NCBI GenBank assembly: GCA_963764305.1 | Contig: CAVXSD010000007.1 | Location: 1-64,000 of the forward strand | Source of the DNA: Bog-473 sp963764305 | GTDB lineage: Bacteria; Actinomycetota; Acidimicrobiia; Acidimicrobiales; RAAP-2 | Direction: 5' to 3' | Length of the DNA: 64,000 bases | In this document: piece after piece, positions 17,151 to 27,046 of the stretch | How the letters are laid out: each line of letters opens with the position of its first letter | How positions within the stretch are numbered: the stretch's first letter is position 1 | The notes under the pieces: generated by a model | What the model was told of the DNA's origin: nothing | Database searches by the model: none | The model's input: the letters and a program-made list of their open reading frames with translations, nothing else | Made by a program: the position numbers and the translations under genes

Positions 17151-18326
17151 TCAGAGCCGCTCGATGATGGTGCCTGTCGCCAGCGCACCGCCGCAGCACA
17201 TCGAGACCAGCCCGTAGGTGCCGTCCGTCCGCTCGAGCTCGTGCAGGATCGTAGTGATCAGCCGACTGCCCGTCGCGCCGACCGGATGGCCGAGCGCGAT
17301 GGCGCCGCCGTTCACGTTCAGCTTGTCCATGTCGGCCTCGTGCACCTTGGCCCAGCTGAGCACGATGGAGGCGAAGGCCTCGTTCACCTCGTAGAGGTCC
17401 ATGTCCTTCATCGTCATGCCGGCCTTGTCCAGCACCTTCTTCGTCGCCACGATGGGGCCATCGAGGTGGTAATAGGGGTCGGAACCCGCCAGAACCTGGG
17501 CCACGATCCTCGCCCGCGGCGTGAAGCCCTCCGCCTTGGCCCGCTCCTCGGACATCCAGAGCACGGCAGCGGCGCCGTCGGAGATCTGCGACGAGGTGCC
17601 GGCTGTATGCATGCCGTCGGGGAGCACCGCCTTGAGCTTGGCCAGACCCTCGAGCGTCGTCTCGCGCGGGCCCTGGTCCTTGGACACGACCATCTTCTCC
17701 CCCCCGTGCTCGCCGCGCGGGCCCTCCTCCCCGACGATCGGGGCCTCGACGGCGAAGATCTCGCGCGCGAAGCGGTCCTCGGCCTGCGCCCGGGCAGCCT
17801 TCTTCTGCGACTCGAGGCCGAAGGCGTCGACGTCCTCGCGGGTGATGCCGTGCTTCTTGGCGATCCGCTCGGCCGCCTCGAACTGGCTCGGCATGTCGTA
17901 GGGCAGGTCGGCGGGGAGTGCACGCCCGACCCCTGGCGCCGAGGCGTTGGCCCCGAGCGGGATCCGGCTCATGGTCTCGACGCCGCAGCCGATCGTCGTG
18001 TCCGCGGCCCCCGCGGAGATGAGGTTGGCGGCCATGTGGTTCGCCTGCTGGGACGAGCCGCACTGGCAGTCGATGGTCGTCGCCGCCACGTCGTAGGGCA
18101 GGCCGGCCAACAGCCACGACATGCGCGTCACGTTGAAGCCCTGCTCGCCGGCCTGCGTCACACACCCGCCGATGACCTGCTCGACCGACGCCGGATCGAC
18201 GCCCGCCCGCTTGACCACCTCGACCTGGGCGGCGCCCAGGAGATCGGGCGCCCGGAGGCCCGACAGCCATCCATTCCTCTTCCCGATGGGGGTGCGGACC
18301 GCCTCGATGATTACCGGCTGCGTCAT
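17151..18326 (-). CDS. fadA5: Steroid 3-ketoacyl-CoA thiolase, FadA5-like
   Basis: A 391-residue acetyl-CoA acetyltransferase/thiolase that cleaves 3-ketoacyl-CoA. The nucleophile is Cys89 in DCQCGSSQQANH. The later NEAFAS, the GHPVGATGSR catalytic His and the CCGGALATG Cys are all present. The N-terminal IGKRNGWLSGL and the GGCVTQAGEQ stretch closely resemble M. tuberculosis FadA5, the thiolase of cholesterol side-chain degradation. The ATG at 18326 has an AGGAGGA site upstream. A KstR-like palindrome lies 62 bases before the start, which matches fadA5 control in mycobacteria. The symbol is by resemblance recalled without alignment. Confidence 0.85.
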   Translation of the reverse strand: MTQPVIIEAVRTPIGKRNGWLSGLRAPDLLGAAQVEVVKRAGVDPASVEQVIGGCVTQAGEQGFNVTRMSWLLAGLPYDVAATTIDCQCGSSQQANHMAANLISAGAADTTIGCGVETMSRIPLGANASAPGVGRALPADLPYDMPSQFEAAERIAKKHGITREDVDAFGLESQKKAARAQAEDRFAREIFAVEAPIVGEEGPRGEHGGEKMVVSKDQGPRETTLEGLAKLKAVLPDGMHTAGTSSQISDGAAAVLWMSEERAKAEGFTPRARIVAQVLAGSDPYYHLDGPIVATKKVLDKAGMTMKDMDLYEVNEAFASIVLSWAKVHEADMDKLNVNGGAIALGHPVGATGSRLITTILHELERTDGTYGLVSMCCGGALATGTIIERL

Positions 18327-18387
18327 GACGGACGTCCTCCTGCTACCACTCCCGGCCCTCGGCCGGCTGCCCTCGATGGGCAAAATA

Positions 18388-18401
18388 TAGAACCTGTTCT
18401 A
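18388..18401. promoter_or_regulatory. KstR-like operator palindrome upstream of thiolase
   Basis: TAGAACCTGTTCTA again fits TNNAACNNGTTNNA and shares both 6-base arms with the site at 3588. It lies in the promoter region of the thiolase-hydratase-thioesterase run. Two identical-arm sites before lipid genes in one window argue against chance. Confidence 0.75.
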
Positions 18402-18478
18402 ACTTTATCACCGGCCCTCCGGGCCCGGCCCCGGAAGTCTGCCCGGGCCGCCTCGCCGGGCGCCAACGCCGATCTGGC

Positions 18479-18892
18479 CTACCGCGACAGATCGGGTCCC
18501 CTGCGCTCCCGAGCCGGGAACATCTCCTGAAGCAGGAAATGTGCCCGAGGCGCTGTCACGTGGCCCGGATAGGTGGTCTCCAAGAGGCGTAGCCCCTCTT
18601 GGGCCGTGGTGAACCCGCAGAGATCGTAGAGCGCTCGAATGTCGTCCTGGTCACGATCCACGCGTGCCGCCAGGAGTTTCATGGCAAGGAGATACCGGGG
18701 CGAGGCGGCGGCCACGCTCAGATTGTTGCCCTCAAAGATGTTGAGTTGGTCGGGATCGTTCCCGGGCATAAACGCCTTGGCGCCGTCATTGAGCCAGTCC
18801 GGTTCCAAGCCGAAGCTCATCGGCCACCCGTCGTGCTGCCTCACCCACTTCGGCGGCTGGAAGAAATGTGGCGTCAACATCGACGGTGGCAC
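18479..18892 (-). CDS. Nucleotidyltransferase-like protein (DUF6036-type C-terminal part)
   Basis: A 137-residue reading of which the second half, with ASPRYLLAMKLLAARVDRDQDDIRALYD, looks like the substrate-binding end of DUF6036/AbiEii-like nucleotidyltransferases, often toxin-antitoxin or antitoxin-associated. The catalytic Gly-Ser and paired Asp of the N-terminal domain are not seen. The gene may therefore be truncated, with its start lost where it meets the acyl-CoA dehydrogenase. The GTG at 18892 is an arbitrary start. No partner gene was found next to it. Confidence 0.5.
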   Translation of the reverse strand: MPPSMLTPHFFQPPKWVRQHDGWPMSFGLEPDWLNDGAKAFMPGNDPDQLNIFEGNNLSVAAASPRYLLAMKLLAARVDRDQDDIRALYDLCGFTTAQEGLRLLETTYPGHVTAPRAHFLLQEMFPARERRGPDLSR

Positions 18893-18926
18893 GGCGAGCG
18901 TAGGTTGCCGGTGTTGCAGCCGGTGC

Positions 18927-20081
18927 CTAAAGGTGCTTGAGCAGCTCCCGGGCGATGACGACCTTCTGCACCTGGTTGGTGCCCTCGTAGATCTGCGTCA
19001 CCTTGGCATCCCGCAGAAAGCGCTCGACCGGGAAGTCCTTGGTGTAGCCGTAGCCACCGAGCAGCTGCACCGCGTCGACGGTGATCGACATGGAGGCGTC
19101 CGAGGCGAAGGCCTTCGCCATGGCGCCGAACTTCGTGAGCTCCCCCGTCGGGTCGTCGTCGACCATGGCGCAGGCCCGGTACACGAGCGCGCGGGCCGCC
19201 TCGTTGCGCATGGCCATCTCAGCCAGCATGAAGCGCAGGCCCTGCAGGTCGGCGATGGGGCCGCCGAAGGCCTGGCGCTGCTTCATGTACGCGCCCGAGT
19301 AGTCGATGGCGCCCTGCGCGATGCCGACCGCCTGCGCCCCGATGGTGGGCCGGCTGCGGTCGAGCGTGTGCATGGCGATGGCGAAGCCCTGGCCCTCGGG
19401 ACCGATGCGGTGCGAGGCCGGGACGCGGACCTCGTCGAGCACCACCTCGCCGGTCGGGCTGCCGCGCAAGCCCATTTTGTCCTCGTGCTTGGCGATGCGT
19501 ATCCCCCACTCCTTCTCCACCAGGAAGCACGAGATACCCCGCCCGCCAGCGTCAGGGTCCGTCTTGGCGAAGACGATGTAGACGTCCGAGATGCCGGCGT
19601 TGGTGATCCAGTACTTGGAGCCGGTGAGGACGTAGTCGTCGCCGTCGAGCAAGGCCCGGGTCCGCATGGCGGCCACGTCACTGCCGGCATCGGCCTCGGA
19701 CAGGCAGTAGCTGGCCTGGATCTCCCCTGCCGCCACCCGTGGCATGTAGGCGCGCTTCAGCTCCTCGGTGGCCCAGTTCATGACGGGCAGCATCCCGAGC
19801 TTGGAGATCAGGATGGTGAGCGACGTGGAGGCGCAGACCCGCGCCACCTCCTCGACGGCGATGGCCTGCGTGACGGTGTCCGCGCCGGCGCCGCCATAGG
19901 CCTCCGGGATGCCGAGCGCCGGCAGCTCCATCTCCTTGCAGGCCTCGAACGACTTCCACGGGAACTCGGCGTTGCGGTCGACCTCGGCCGCATGCGGGGC
20001 GATCCTCTCCTCACACAGGGCGCGCAGGGTTTCGCGGAAGTCTCGCTGGACATCGGTCAGGGTGAAGGTCGACGTGCTCAC
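18927..20081 (-). CDS. Acyl-CoA dehydrogenase (FadE25-like)
   Basis: A 384-residue FAD-dependent acyl-CoA dehydrogenase that makes the 2,3-double bond of acyl-CoA. The first family signature is YCLSEADAGSD near residue 125, the middle beta-domain contains KYWITNAG, and the C-terminal QIYEGTNQVQKVVIAR carries the catalytic Glu and FAD contact. Length and motif spelling resemble mycobacterial FadE25. The start is GTG at 20081. It lies upstream on the same strand as the thiolase run but 600 bases away, so it is probably a separate unit. Confidence 0.92.
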   Translation of the reverse strand: MSTSTFTLTDVQRDFRETLRALCEERIAPHAAEVDRNAEFPWKSFEACKEMELPALGIPEAYGGAGADTVTQAIAVEEVARVCASTSLTILISKLGMLPVMNWATEELKRAYMPRVAAGEIQASYCLSEADAGSDVAAMRTRALLDGDDYVLTGSKYWITNAGISDVYIVFAKTDPDAGGRGISCFLVEKEWGIRIAKHEDKMGLRGSPTGEVVLDEVRVPASHRIGPEGQGFAIAMHTLDRSRPTIGAQAVGIAQGAIDYSGAYMKQRQAFGGPIADLQGLRFMLAEMAMRNEAARALVYRACAMVDDDPTGELTKFGAMAKAFASDASMSITVDAVQLLGGYGYTKDFPVERFLRDAKVTQIYEGTNQVQKVVIARELLKHL

Positions 20082-20136
20082 GGTGTCATTCTCGCAGGCG
20101 CCGACCCTCCGACGTTCGCCCGGACTCCGCCCATCG

Positions 20137-21003
20137 TCAGTGGGCGTTCAGATGCCGGATCAGGAGCCCCGACAGCTCGACCGGGGCCATCTCGGGGATC
20201 CAGTGCGACACGTTGTCGAGGACCTCGAAGGTGTAGGGACCCTGCACGCAGTCGGCGGTGTTCTGGGCGGCCGCCCAGCCGAACGCCACGTCCCCGGTGG
20301 ACCAGACGTAGAGGGTGGGGACGCACACCGGGTCCAGGCCCACGAGGGCGCTGCCGTCCATGGCCCGGTACCAGTTGAGGGCCGCCGTGAGGGCGCCCGG
20401 CTCGGTCAGGGCGGCGACATACATCTTGGCGTCCTCGTCGTCGAGCCCCGTCTCCGCGAGGAGTGTGGCCAGGCCCCCGCCCCCACCGTCAGCGCCGAGC
20501 AGCAGGCGCTCTGGGACCTCGGGCGTGCGGAAGGCATCCACAGATGCGCCGTAGGCGGCCTGGGTCGGGTCGGCGCCACGCAGCGCGTCCCGCAACGCGA
20601 GCGGGTGCGGCGTCGACACGACGTTGAGGGTGCGGACGCGGCCGGGATGGCGTGATGCCACGATCCAGGCCAGCATGCCGCCCCAGTCGTGACCCACGAG
20701 GTCGAACGTCTCCATGTCCATGGAGTCGGCCAGCGCCACGACGTCGTCCAGTAGGCGCTCGGTGGCGTAGTCACCCACCGCGGCCGGGCGGGCGCCCGTG
20801 CTGTAGCCGCGCTGGTCGGGCGCCACGGCGCGGTACCCCGCCCGGCCCAGCGCCCACAGCTCGTCGCGCCAGGCCCACGAGGTCTGCGGGAAGCCGTGTA
20901 GGAGCAGGATCTTGCGCCCCTCGTGGGGGCCACAGGCGCGGCCGGTGAAGGTGAAACCGCCCGCCTCGATCTCGAGCCGGTCAATCGCCCCGATTGCGTC
21001 CAC
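20137..21003 (-). CDS. Alpha/beta hydrolase (epoxide hydrolase/haloalkane-dehalogenase-like)
   Basis: A 288-residue alpha/beta hydrolase. The oxyanion motif HGFPQTSWAWRDE is near residue 40 and the DQRGYSTG turn near 70. The nucleophile elbow GHDWGGMLAW holds Asp rather than Ser, as in epoxide hydrolases and dehalogenases. The C-terminal His is in VSHWIPEM. The GTG at 21003 is 20 bases after the stop of the upstream hypothetical gene; the longer open frame to 21444 is a shadow of that gene. The substrate is unknown. Confidence 0.85.
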   Translation of the reverse strand: MDAIGAIDRLEIEAGGFTFTGRACGPHEGRKILLLHGFPQTSWAWRDELWALGRAGYRAVAPDQRGYSTGARPAAVGDYATERLLDDVVALADSMDMETFDLVGHDWGGMLAWIVASRHPGRVRTLNVVSTPHPLALRDALRGADPTQAAYGASVDAFRTPEVPERLLLGADGGGGGLATLLAETGLDDEDAKMYVAALTEPGALTAALNWYRAMDGSALVGLDPVCVPTLYVWSTGDVAFGWAAAQNTADCVQGPYTFEVLDNVSHWIPEMAPVELSGLLIRHLNAH

Positions 21004-21023
21004 GACGATGGCGTGTGCCGCTC

Positions 21024-21521
21024 TCAACCGGTGGTGGTACCGCCCCCAGCGCGGACCTCGTCCGGGCGGAGCCGGAGCGACTCTTCGGGGACGGCGTCGA
21101 CGAGCGCCCGCTGCGCCACGTAGTCGTGGGAGATGGAGGAGAACGCCGCCCGTCGCGTGGCCCGGACGTCGGGCGGGGCGTCGTCGAGGAAGCCCCACAG
21201 GTCGAGTGCCAGGCGGACGTCGTGGATGCAGGGCGCCCGGCCGAACAGGGCGGCCCGCTTCGAGGCCACCAGCGCGACGCCGAGCAGCACATCGTGCGCC
21301 GACTCGCCCTCGCCCAGCTCGAGGTCGTCCTCGAAGCGATGGGCCAGGCGCAGCGCGAAGCCCGAGTCGGGCCCCGGCGTGCCGATGCCGGCGCCGCGGC
21401 GCATGGTCGGCCCCACCAGCTCGGCCGGGCGCGACGAGGTCCACGGCCCCGGGACGTGCAGGTGCCGGGCAGGCCGGACCTGATCCGCCTCGGCGATGGG
21501 CACGAAGGTGGGCTGCGTCAT
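21024..21521 (-). CDS. Conserved hypothetical protein, about 165 aa
   Basis: A soluble protein of unrecognised family. It starts MTQPTFVPIAEADQVRPAR, which is a common opening for small uncharacterised actinobacterial proteins. Its middle carries GFALRLAHRFEDDLEL and a helical VALVASKRAALFGRAPC stretch. The C-terminal half is acidic and helical, ending LRLRPDEVRAGGG. It sits 20 bases before the alpha/beta hydrolase start and 10 bases after the CocE-type gene, so all three are probably cotranscribed. The Asp, His and Arg residues in the middle could form a site, but none is assigned. Confidence 0.65.
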   Translation of the reverse strand: MTQPTFVPIAEADQVRPARHLHVPGPWTSSRPAELVGPTMRRGAGIGTPGPDSGFALRLAHRFEDDLELGEGESAHDVLLGVALVASKRAALFGRAPCIHDVRLALDLWGFLDDAPPDVRATRRAAFSSISHDYVAQRALVDAVPEESLRLRPDEVRAGGGTTTG

Positions 21522-21531
21522 GCGCGGGAGA

Positions 21532-23225
21532 CTAGCCCAGGGGGTCGGGCGAACCCATTCGGCGCTCGCCCAGCCTGCTGTCCTGCAACAGCCGCACCAC
21601 GTGCAGCGCGAGCGACGACGGATGCTCGGGGTCGTGGAAGACCTCCTGGTCGGCCGAGCGCAGGTTGGCGCCCGTCGCCAGCGGCTCGCCGGTGCCGGCG
21701 TTGCGGTTGAAGAGCGGGTGGGCGCCGCTCGACACCTGCAAGCGGATGCGGTGACCGGCGCGGAATGTGTTGGCGGTGGGCCACATGGCGATGTCGAGCC
21801 GGCAGACGCCGTCCGGCTCCCTCGCGACCGAGCCGGGGGTCAGCCGGACGATGCCGTCACTCAGGTTGAACGACTTGCCCTTTTTCGACACGTCGCACAG
21901 GCGCACGAAGAAATCGGTGTGCTCGAGCGTCGAGCGCACGTAGAGCGTGGCCGTGAGCGGGCCGATGACGGTGTGGTCTTCGGTGAGCACGGGACTGGTG
22001 TAGGTGAGGACGTCGCGCCTCTGCTCGCGGCGACGCTGATCCTGGCGCCCCGCCGTGGTGATGTTGAGCGACGGGCCGCCCACGGCTGGAGTCGGGTCGT
22101 GCGGGTTGTAGTGGTAGCCATCCGGTGGGCCGTCCACCGGCGGCGTCGGGCTGAGCGTGGCCGAGCGCCCGAGATACCATCGCTCGGCCCCCCCCGCCGG
22201 TGGCCACACGGAGAACTCCTGCCAGGTGCGCGAGCCCATGACGAAGACGCGCACCGGTGCCGCGCGGTGGCGTGCCCGCGTCGCTCGACAAGCTGGGCGT
22301 CGAACCACCGGGGCCCGTCGCGCACGGTCTCGGCGAACAGGGCGGGGCTGGCGTGCGTCCAGGGGCCGATGGTCAGGCGGGCCCTGCGGCCGGCGCGCCG
22401 GAGCGCCTCGTAGTCGGCCACCTGGGCCCGGAGAAAGAGGTCGTACCAGCCGCCGATGAAACTGGCCGGCGGCACCTTGTCCAGCCGGCGGCCGAAGTCG
22501 ACGCCGTCCCACCACGGGTCACCCGGGGAGCCGTGCGCGAGCCAGTCCTGATAGAAGGGCATGGGCTCGCCGATGGCGGCGCTGTCGCTCTTCCCGATCG
22601 GCAGGACATCGCTCGACGTCGAGACCACCCGGGCGCCCCGCAGACGGGTGCGCAGCACGGCGCGCCACCCGAGCTCCTGGTTCTTGATCTGGTGCAGCCA
22701 GGCCAGCGCCGTCTCGAGCGCGAAGGCGCCGCCAGGGTAGACGACGGAGTCGCGGAAGTTCGATGCCGTCACCTGGAAGCTGAGCGCCCGGACGAAGTCC
22801 GGCGCGTCCTGCGCCACGGCCCACTGCGTCAGGCCGAGGTAGCTGCCCCCCACATCACGAGGCGGCCGTCGAACCAGGGCTGGCGCCGCCACCCACTCGA
22901 GCGTGGCCAGTCCGTCGGCCTGCTCGTTGCGCACCGGGACGAACTCCCCACCGGAACCGAACGTCCCTCGGCAGCTCTGCACGATCACCTGGTAGCCCCG
23001 CTCCGCGTACAGGCGCCCGAGCGGGCCCATCACGGAGCGGCCGTAGGGGGTGCGGATGAGCACGGTCGCCAACCCGCCCGACGGGTGCGTCGGGTACCAG
23101 CGGTCGGCCAGGAGGTCGACGCCGTCGGGCATCTTGGCGGTCAGGCCGCGCTCGACCGAGACGGCGGTCGTCTGCGGCGGGGGAAGCCTGACGACCGATG
23201 CTGCGACCCGGCTCCACACGGTCAT
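21532..23225 (-). CDS. CocE/NonD family hydrolase (S15-like), frameshifted
   Basis: A large hydrolase of the X-Pro dipeptidyl-peptidase S15/cocaine esterase family. It starts MTVWSRVAASVV at 23225. MPDGVDLLADRWYP and IRTPYGRS mark the alpha/beta domain. The nucleophile Ser lies in GGSYLGLTQW, just after a pair of compensating 1-base shifts near 22890 and 22855. The cap and second catalytic residues follow in GGWYDLF. Another shift near 22265 leads into the C-terminal jelly-roll beta domain, with VLTYTSPVLTEDHTVIGP and AHPLFNRN. About 560 residues in total is normal. Ester or amide substrate unknown. Confidence 0.82.
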
Positions 23226-23278
23226 CGGCGACCCCCTTGTCTTCGTCCCGTCGACGTGATCGGCGGCGCTGTCCCGCC

Positions 23279-24997
23279 TCAGGAGGCGTGGAGCAACCCG
23301 AAGACGATCGAATCGTAGAGAGCTTGCCAGCTGGCCTCGATGATGTTCTCCGACACCCCGATGGTGGTCCAGGTCCGTTGCCCGTCGGTCGTGTCCACCA
23401 GGACCCGGGTCACGGCACCCGTGCCCCGGCCGGTGTCCAGGACCCGTACTCGGTAGTCGGTCAGGTGGATGTGGTCGAGCGCCGGGAACTTGGCGCCGAT
23501 GGCGGCACGCAGGGCGCCGTCCAGCGCGTTGACCGGGCCGTTGCCCTCGGCGACGGCGACGATGCGCTCCTGCGCCCACGTGCACCTTCACCGTGGCCTC
23601 GGTCGTGACTCCCGGCACGCCGTCGTCAACGGTGGCGGCGGTCGGTCGCGGGCTCTCCGGCGTCGTTCCGCTGGCCGTGGTCGGTGATGACGCGGAATGA
23701 CTCCACCGTGAAGTAGTCGGCCACCCAGCCGGTGGCCCGCCGCAGCAGGAGCTCCAGGGAGCCGTCGGCCACCTCGAAGTGGTACCCCTCGTGCTCCAGG
23801 CGCTTGAGCTCGTCGAGCACCCGGCCGATGACCTCTCCGTCGAGCTCGAGCCCGAGCTCGTCCGCCTTCATGGCCAGCGTCGACCGGCCGGCCATCTCCG
23901 ACACGACGACCCGGGTCCCGTTGCCAACGAGGTTGGGCTCGACGTGCTCGTAGAGGTCGGCGCTGCGCGCCACCGCACTGGCGTGCAGGCCGCCCTTGTG
24001 CGCGAAGACCGAGTTGCCGACGTATGGCTGCTGCGGGTTCGGCGCGATGTTGACCAGCTCGGCGATGTGGTGCGCCACGTGGGTGAGGCGCTCCGAGGCG
24101 GTCGGCCGGGATCGTGCGGATGTTGAGCTTGAGCGACAGGTTGGGGATGGCCGCCGACAGGTCCGTATTGCCCGCCCGCTCGCCGTAGCCGTTGATGCAC
24201 CCCTGCACCTGGGTCGCGCCGGCCTGCACGGCCACCAGCGAGTTGGCCACCGCGCAGCCGGCGTCGTTGTGGCAGTGGATGCCGAGCTGCGCGCTCGTGC
24301 GCTCCCGCACGTCGGCCACGGCCTGCCCCACGTCGTCGGGCAACGAGCCGCCGTTGGTGTCGCACAGCACCAGTGCCTCGGCTCCCGCCTCCTCGGCTGC
24401 CGCCAGCACGGACAGCGCGAAGTCGGGGTTGCGCCGGTAGCCGTCGAAGAAGTGCTCGGCATCGAGGAAGACACGGAGGTCGTGCGCGCGCAGGAACCGC
24501 ACGGAGTCGGCCACCATCGCCACCGCCTCGTCCAAGGAGGTGCGCAGGGCCTCGGCGACGTGGCGGTCCCACGACTTGGCGACGATGCAGGCGATCGGTG
24601 CCCCGGCCTCCACGAGGTTGGCCAGGACGGCGTCGGTCTCCGGCTTCACGCCGGCCCGCCGGGTGGAGCCGAACGCCACCAGCGTGGCACTGCTCAGCGT
24701 CAGCTCCTTCTTGGCCCGCGCGAAGAACTCGACGTCCTTGGGGTTGGCGCCGGGCCAGCCTCCCTCAATGAAGGTGACCCCGAGGTGGTCGAGCTGCTCG
24801 GCCACCCGCAGCTTGTCGTCCACCGTAAGCGAGAGGCCCTCCTGCTGGCTACCGTCCCGCAGAATGGTGTCGAAGATGTCGACGGCCTCGGGCAGCTCGG
24901 GGACCGCGAAGTCGTGCGCGTGGGCGCTGTGGCCGTGCGCGTGGGTGTGCCGTGCCCCGCCGTGGCTGTGGGCGTCGCCTCCGGTGTCAGTCGACAT
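23279..24997 (-). CDS. cimA: (R)-citramalate synthase, His-rich N-terminus, frameshifted
   Basis: CimA condenses pyruvate with acetyl-CoA to citramalate, opening the threonine-independent route to isoleucine. The HMGL-like barrel starts with FDTILRDGSQQEGLSL and continues through TFIEGGWPGANPKD, the metal-binding HCHNDAGCAVANS, and NGYGERAGNTDLS. Shifts occur near 24108, 23635 and 23582. The C-terminal LeuA dimerisation domain follows, ending DSIVFGLLHAS. The first 28 residues are unusual: a His-rich segment with HSHGGARHTHAHGHSAHAH. It overlaps ilvE by 11 bases and is the last gene of leuB-ilvE-cimA. Confidence 0.87.
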
Positions 24998-25916
24998 GAT
25001 CGAGCCATTCCTTGTACTGGTCCACGTCGCCCCGGACCGTGGCGAAGTAGGTCTGCTGGATCTCCTTGGTGATGCGGCCCGGGTGCCCGGGGCCGACGGG
25101 GCGGTCGTCGACGGCGCGGATCGGCACGACCTCGGCAGCGGTGCCGGTGAGGAAGGCCTCGTCGGCCAGGTAGAGGTCGGTGCGGATGATGGGCTCGTGG
25201 CGGACCTCGTAGCCGAGGTCGCGGGCGATGGTCTCCACGGAGTCCTGCGTGATGCCGGCCAGCGCGCCCGCGTCAGAGGTGGGCGGCGTGCTGATCACGC
25301 CGTCGCGCACGACGAAGATGTTCTCGCCGGTGCACTCGCTGACATTGCCGTTTGGGGCGAGGAGGATGGCCTCGTCGTAGCCCGCCTTCAGCGCCTCCAC
25401 CTTGGCCAGGGAGGAGTTGGCGTACATGCCGGTGCCCTTGGCCGCCGTCGGCACGGCGTTGGGGTCATGGCGCCGCCACGAGCTGACCTTGCACGACACG
25501 CCGTTGGCGATGCCCTCGTCGCCCAGGTAGGTGCCCCAGGGCCAGGCGGCCACCGAGACGTTGACCGGGCAGGGCAGCGGGTTGAGGCCCATTTCGCCGT
25601 AGCCGAGGTAGATGAGGGGGCGGATGTAACAGCCCTCGTGCAGACCGTTGGCGCGCACGACCAACCGCGCGGCCTCAATGATCTGGTCGACGGTGAAGGG
25701 CACGTCGATCAGGAAGATCCTGGCCGAGGCGAACAGGCGGCGGATGTGGTCACCGAGCCGGAACACGGCGACGCCGCGACTGGTGGGGTAGGCCCGGATG
25801 CCTTCGAAAACGCCGGAGCCGTAGTGCATGGTGTGCGTCAGCACGTGCACCGTGGCGTCTGCCCAGTCGACGAGCTCGCCGTCCATCCAGATCTTCTCGG
25901 TCGTGGTGATCGGCAT
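24987..25916 (-). CDS. ilvE: Branched-chain amino acid aminotransferase
   Basis: A 309-residue class IV PLP enzyme that carries out the last step of Ile, Leu and Val synthesis. The opening KIWMDGELVDWADATVHV and HTMHYGSGVFEGIRAY fit IlvE. The PLP Lys is in PTAAKGTGMYANSS, followed by GYDEAILL and the VSECTGENIFVV phosphate-binding region. The C-terminal TGTAAEVVPIRAVDDRPVG is also typical. The gene starts six bases after the leuB stop and overlaps cimA, so the three form an operon. Confidence 0.94.
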   Translation of the reverse strand: MPITTTEKIWMDGELVDWADATVHVLTHTMHYGSGVFEGIRAYPTSRGVAVFRLGDHIRRLFASARIFLIDVPFTVDQIIEAARLVVRANGLHEGCYIRPLIYLGYGEMGLNPLPCPVNVSVAAWPWGTYLGDEGIANGVSCKVSSWRRHDPNAVPTAAKGTGMYANSSLAKVEALKAGYDEAILLAPNGNVSECTGENIFVVRDGVISTPPTSDAGALAGITQDSVETIARDLGYEVRHEPIIRTDLYLADEAFLTGTAAEVVPIRAVDDRPVGPGHPGRITKEIQQTYFATVRGDVDQYKEWLDHVD

Positions 25917-25921
25917 GACAG

Positions 25922-26962
25922 CTACAGCCTTTCTGCGATGGCGTCGCCCACGGCGGTGGTGGAGAGCGCTTCAGTGGAGGTGGACGGCGTTGACATGGAG
26001 TCGGCCTGGGCGCTGAGCGCCTTGAGGATGCGCCCGGCTGCGTCGGCCTCGCCGAGATGCTCGAGCATGAGGGCGGCCGAGTGGATGGCGGCCAGCGGGT
26101 TGGCGACGCCCTTGCCGGCGATGTCGTGGGCGGCCCCGTGCACCGGCTCGAACAGGGAGGGTCCGGTGCGCGCCGGGTTGAGGTTGGCCGATGCGGCGAA
26201 GCCGATGCCGCCGGTGACTGCGCCGGCAAGATCGGTCAGGATGTCACCGAAGAGGTTGTCGGTGACGATCACGTCGTAGCGCTTCGGCTGCTCCACCAGG
26301 TAGATGCAGGCGGCATCGACGTGGTTGTAGTCCCAGTCGACGTCGGGGAACTCGGCGGCCACCTCGGTGACGGTGCGGTTCCACAGGTCGCCGGCGAACG
26401 TCAGCACGTTCGTCTTGTGCACGAGGGTGAGATGGTTGTTGCGCCGGCCGGCCAGCTCGAAGGCGAACCGTGCGCAGCGTTCCGCGCCCATCCGCGTGTT
26501 CACCGAGCCCTGGGTGGCCACCTCGTGCGGGGTCCCCTTGCGGAGGAAGCCGCCCTCGCCGGCGTAGGTCCCCTCGGTGTTCTCCCGCACCACGGCGAAG
26601 TTCGCGCCCTCGGCGACGGACCCGGGCACCCCGCTGAAGGGGCGCAGATTGACGTAGAGATCGAGCTCGAAGCGGAGCTTGAGGAGTAGGCCGCGCTCGA
26701 GCGTGCCGGGCGGGACGGCGGTGTCGCCCACCGGCGGGCCGACGGCGCCAAGGAGGATGGCGTCGTAGCCACGGAGCTCCTCCAGGGTCTCCTCGGGGAG
26801 GACGGTGCCGTCGCGCAGGTAGCGGGCGGCTCCGAGGTCGAACTCGGTGCTGTCGAGGTCCACCCCGGACGCGGCGACGACCTTGAGCGCCTCGGCGCAG
26901 ACCTCCGGCCCGATGCCGTCGCCGCCGATGACGGCCACCCGATGCCTGGTGCCCTTGTTCAC
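25922..26962 (-). CDS. leuB: 3-isopropylmalate dehydrogenase
   Basis: A 346-residue NAD-dependent oxidative decarboxylase of leucine synthesis. VAVIGGDGIGPEVC is at the N-terminus, LLGAVGPP near residue 70, and VRENTEGTYAGEGG around 135. The metal and substrate region DVDWDYNHVDAACIYLV and VTDNLFGDILTDLAGA follow. The GTG at 26962 is chosen because an AAAGGA ribosome site is upstream. It is the first gene of leuB-ilvE-cimA. A hairpin followed by a T-run lies in its leader, 85-110 bases ahead of the start. Confidence 0.94.
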   Translation of the reverse strand: MNKGTRHRVAVIGGDGIGPEVCAEALKVVAASGVDLDSTEFDLGAARYLRDGTVLPEETLEELRGYDAILLGAVGPPVGDTAVPPGTLERGLLLKLRFELDLYVNLRPFSGVPGSVAEGANFAVVRENTEGTYAGEGGFLRKGTPHEVATQGSVNTRMGAERCARFAFELAGRRNNHLTLVHKTNVLTFAGDLWNRTVTEVAAEFPDVDWDYNHVDAACIYLVEQPKRYDVIVTDNLFGDILTDLAGAVTGGIGFAASANLNPARTGPSLFEPVHGAAHDIAGKGVANPLAAIHSAALMLEHLGEADAAGRILKALSAQADSMSTPSTSTEALSTTAVGDAIAERL

Positions 26963-27046
26963 TCGTGTGGTCCTTTCTTCGTGTCGCTGGCGCCCTGCGT
27001 GCGCCTGCTGCGCTGCCCCTCGCACGGCTGCAGTCGCCGGGAATTG

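Noticed and set aside
16839..18530. 563-residue plus-strand open frame across the thiolase and hydratase
   Set aside because: Shadow of two well-conserved minus-strand genes; no start signal and no recognisable protein features.
18639..20378. 579-residue plus-strand open frame opposite the acyl-CoA dehydrogenase
   Set aside because: Antisense shadow with typical HLGDRV-rich composition; the minus-strand gene is intact.
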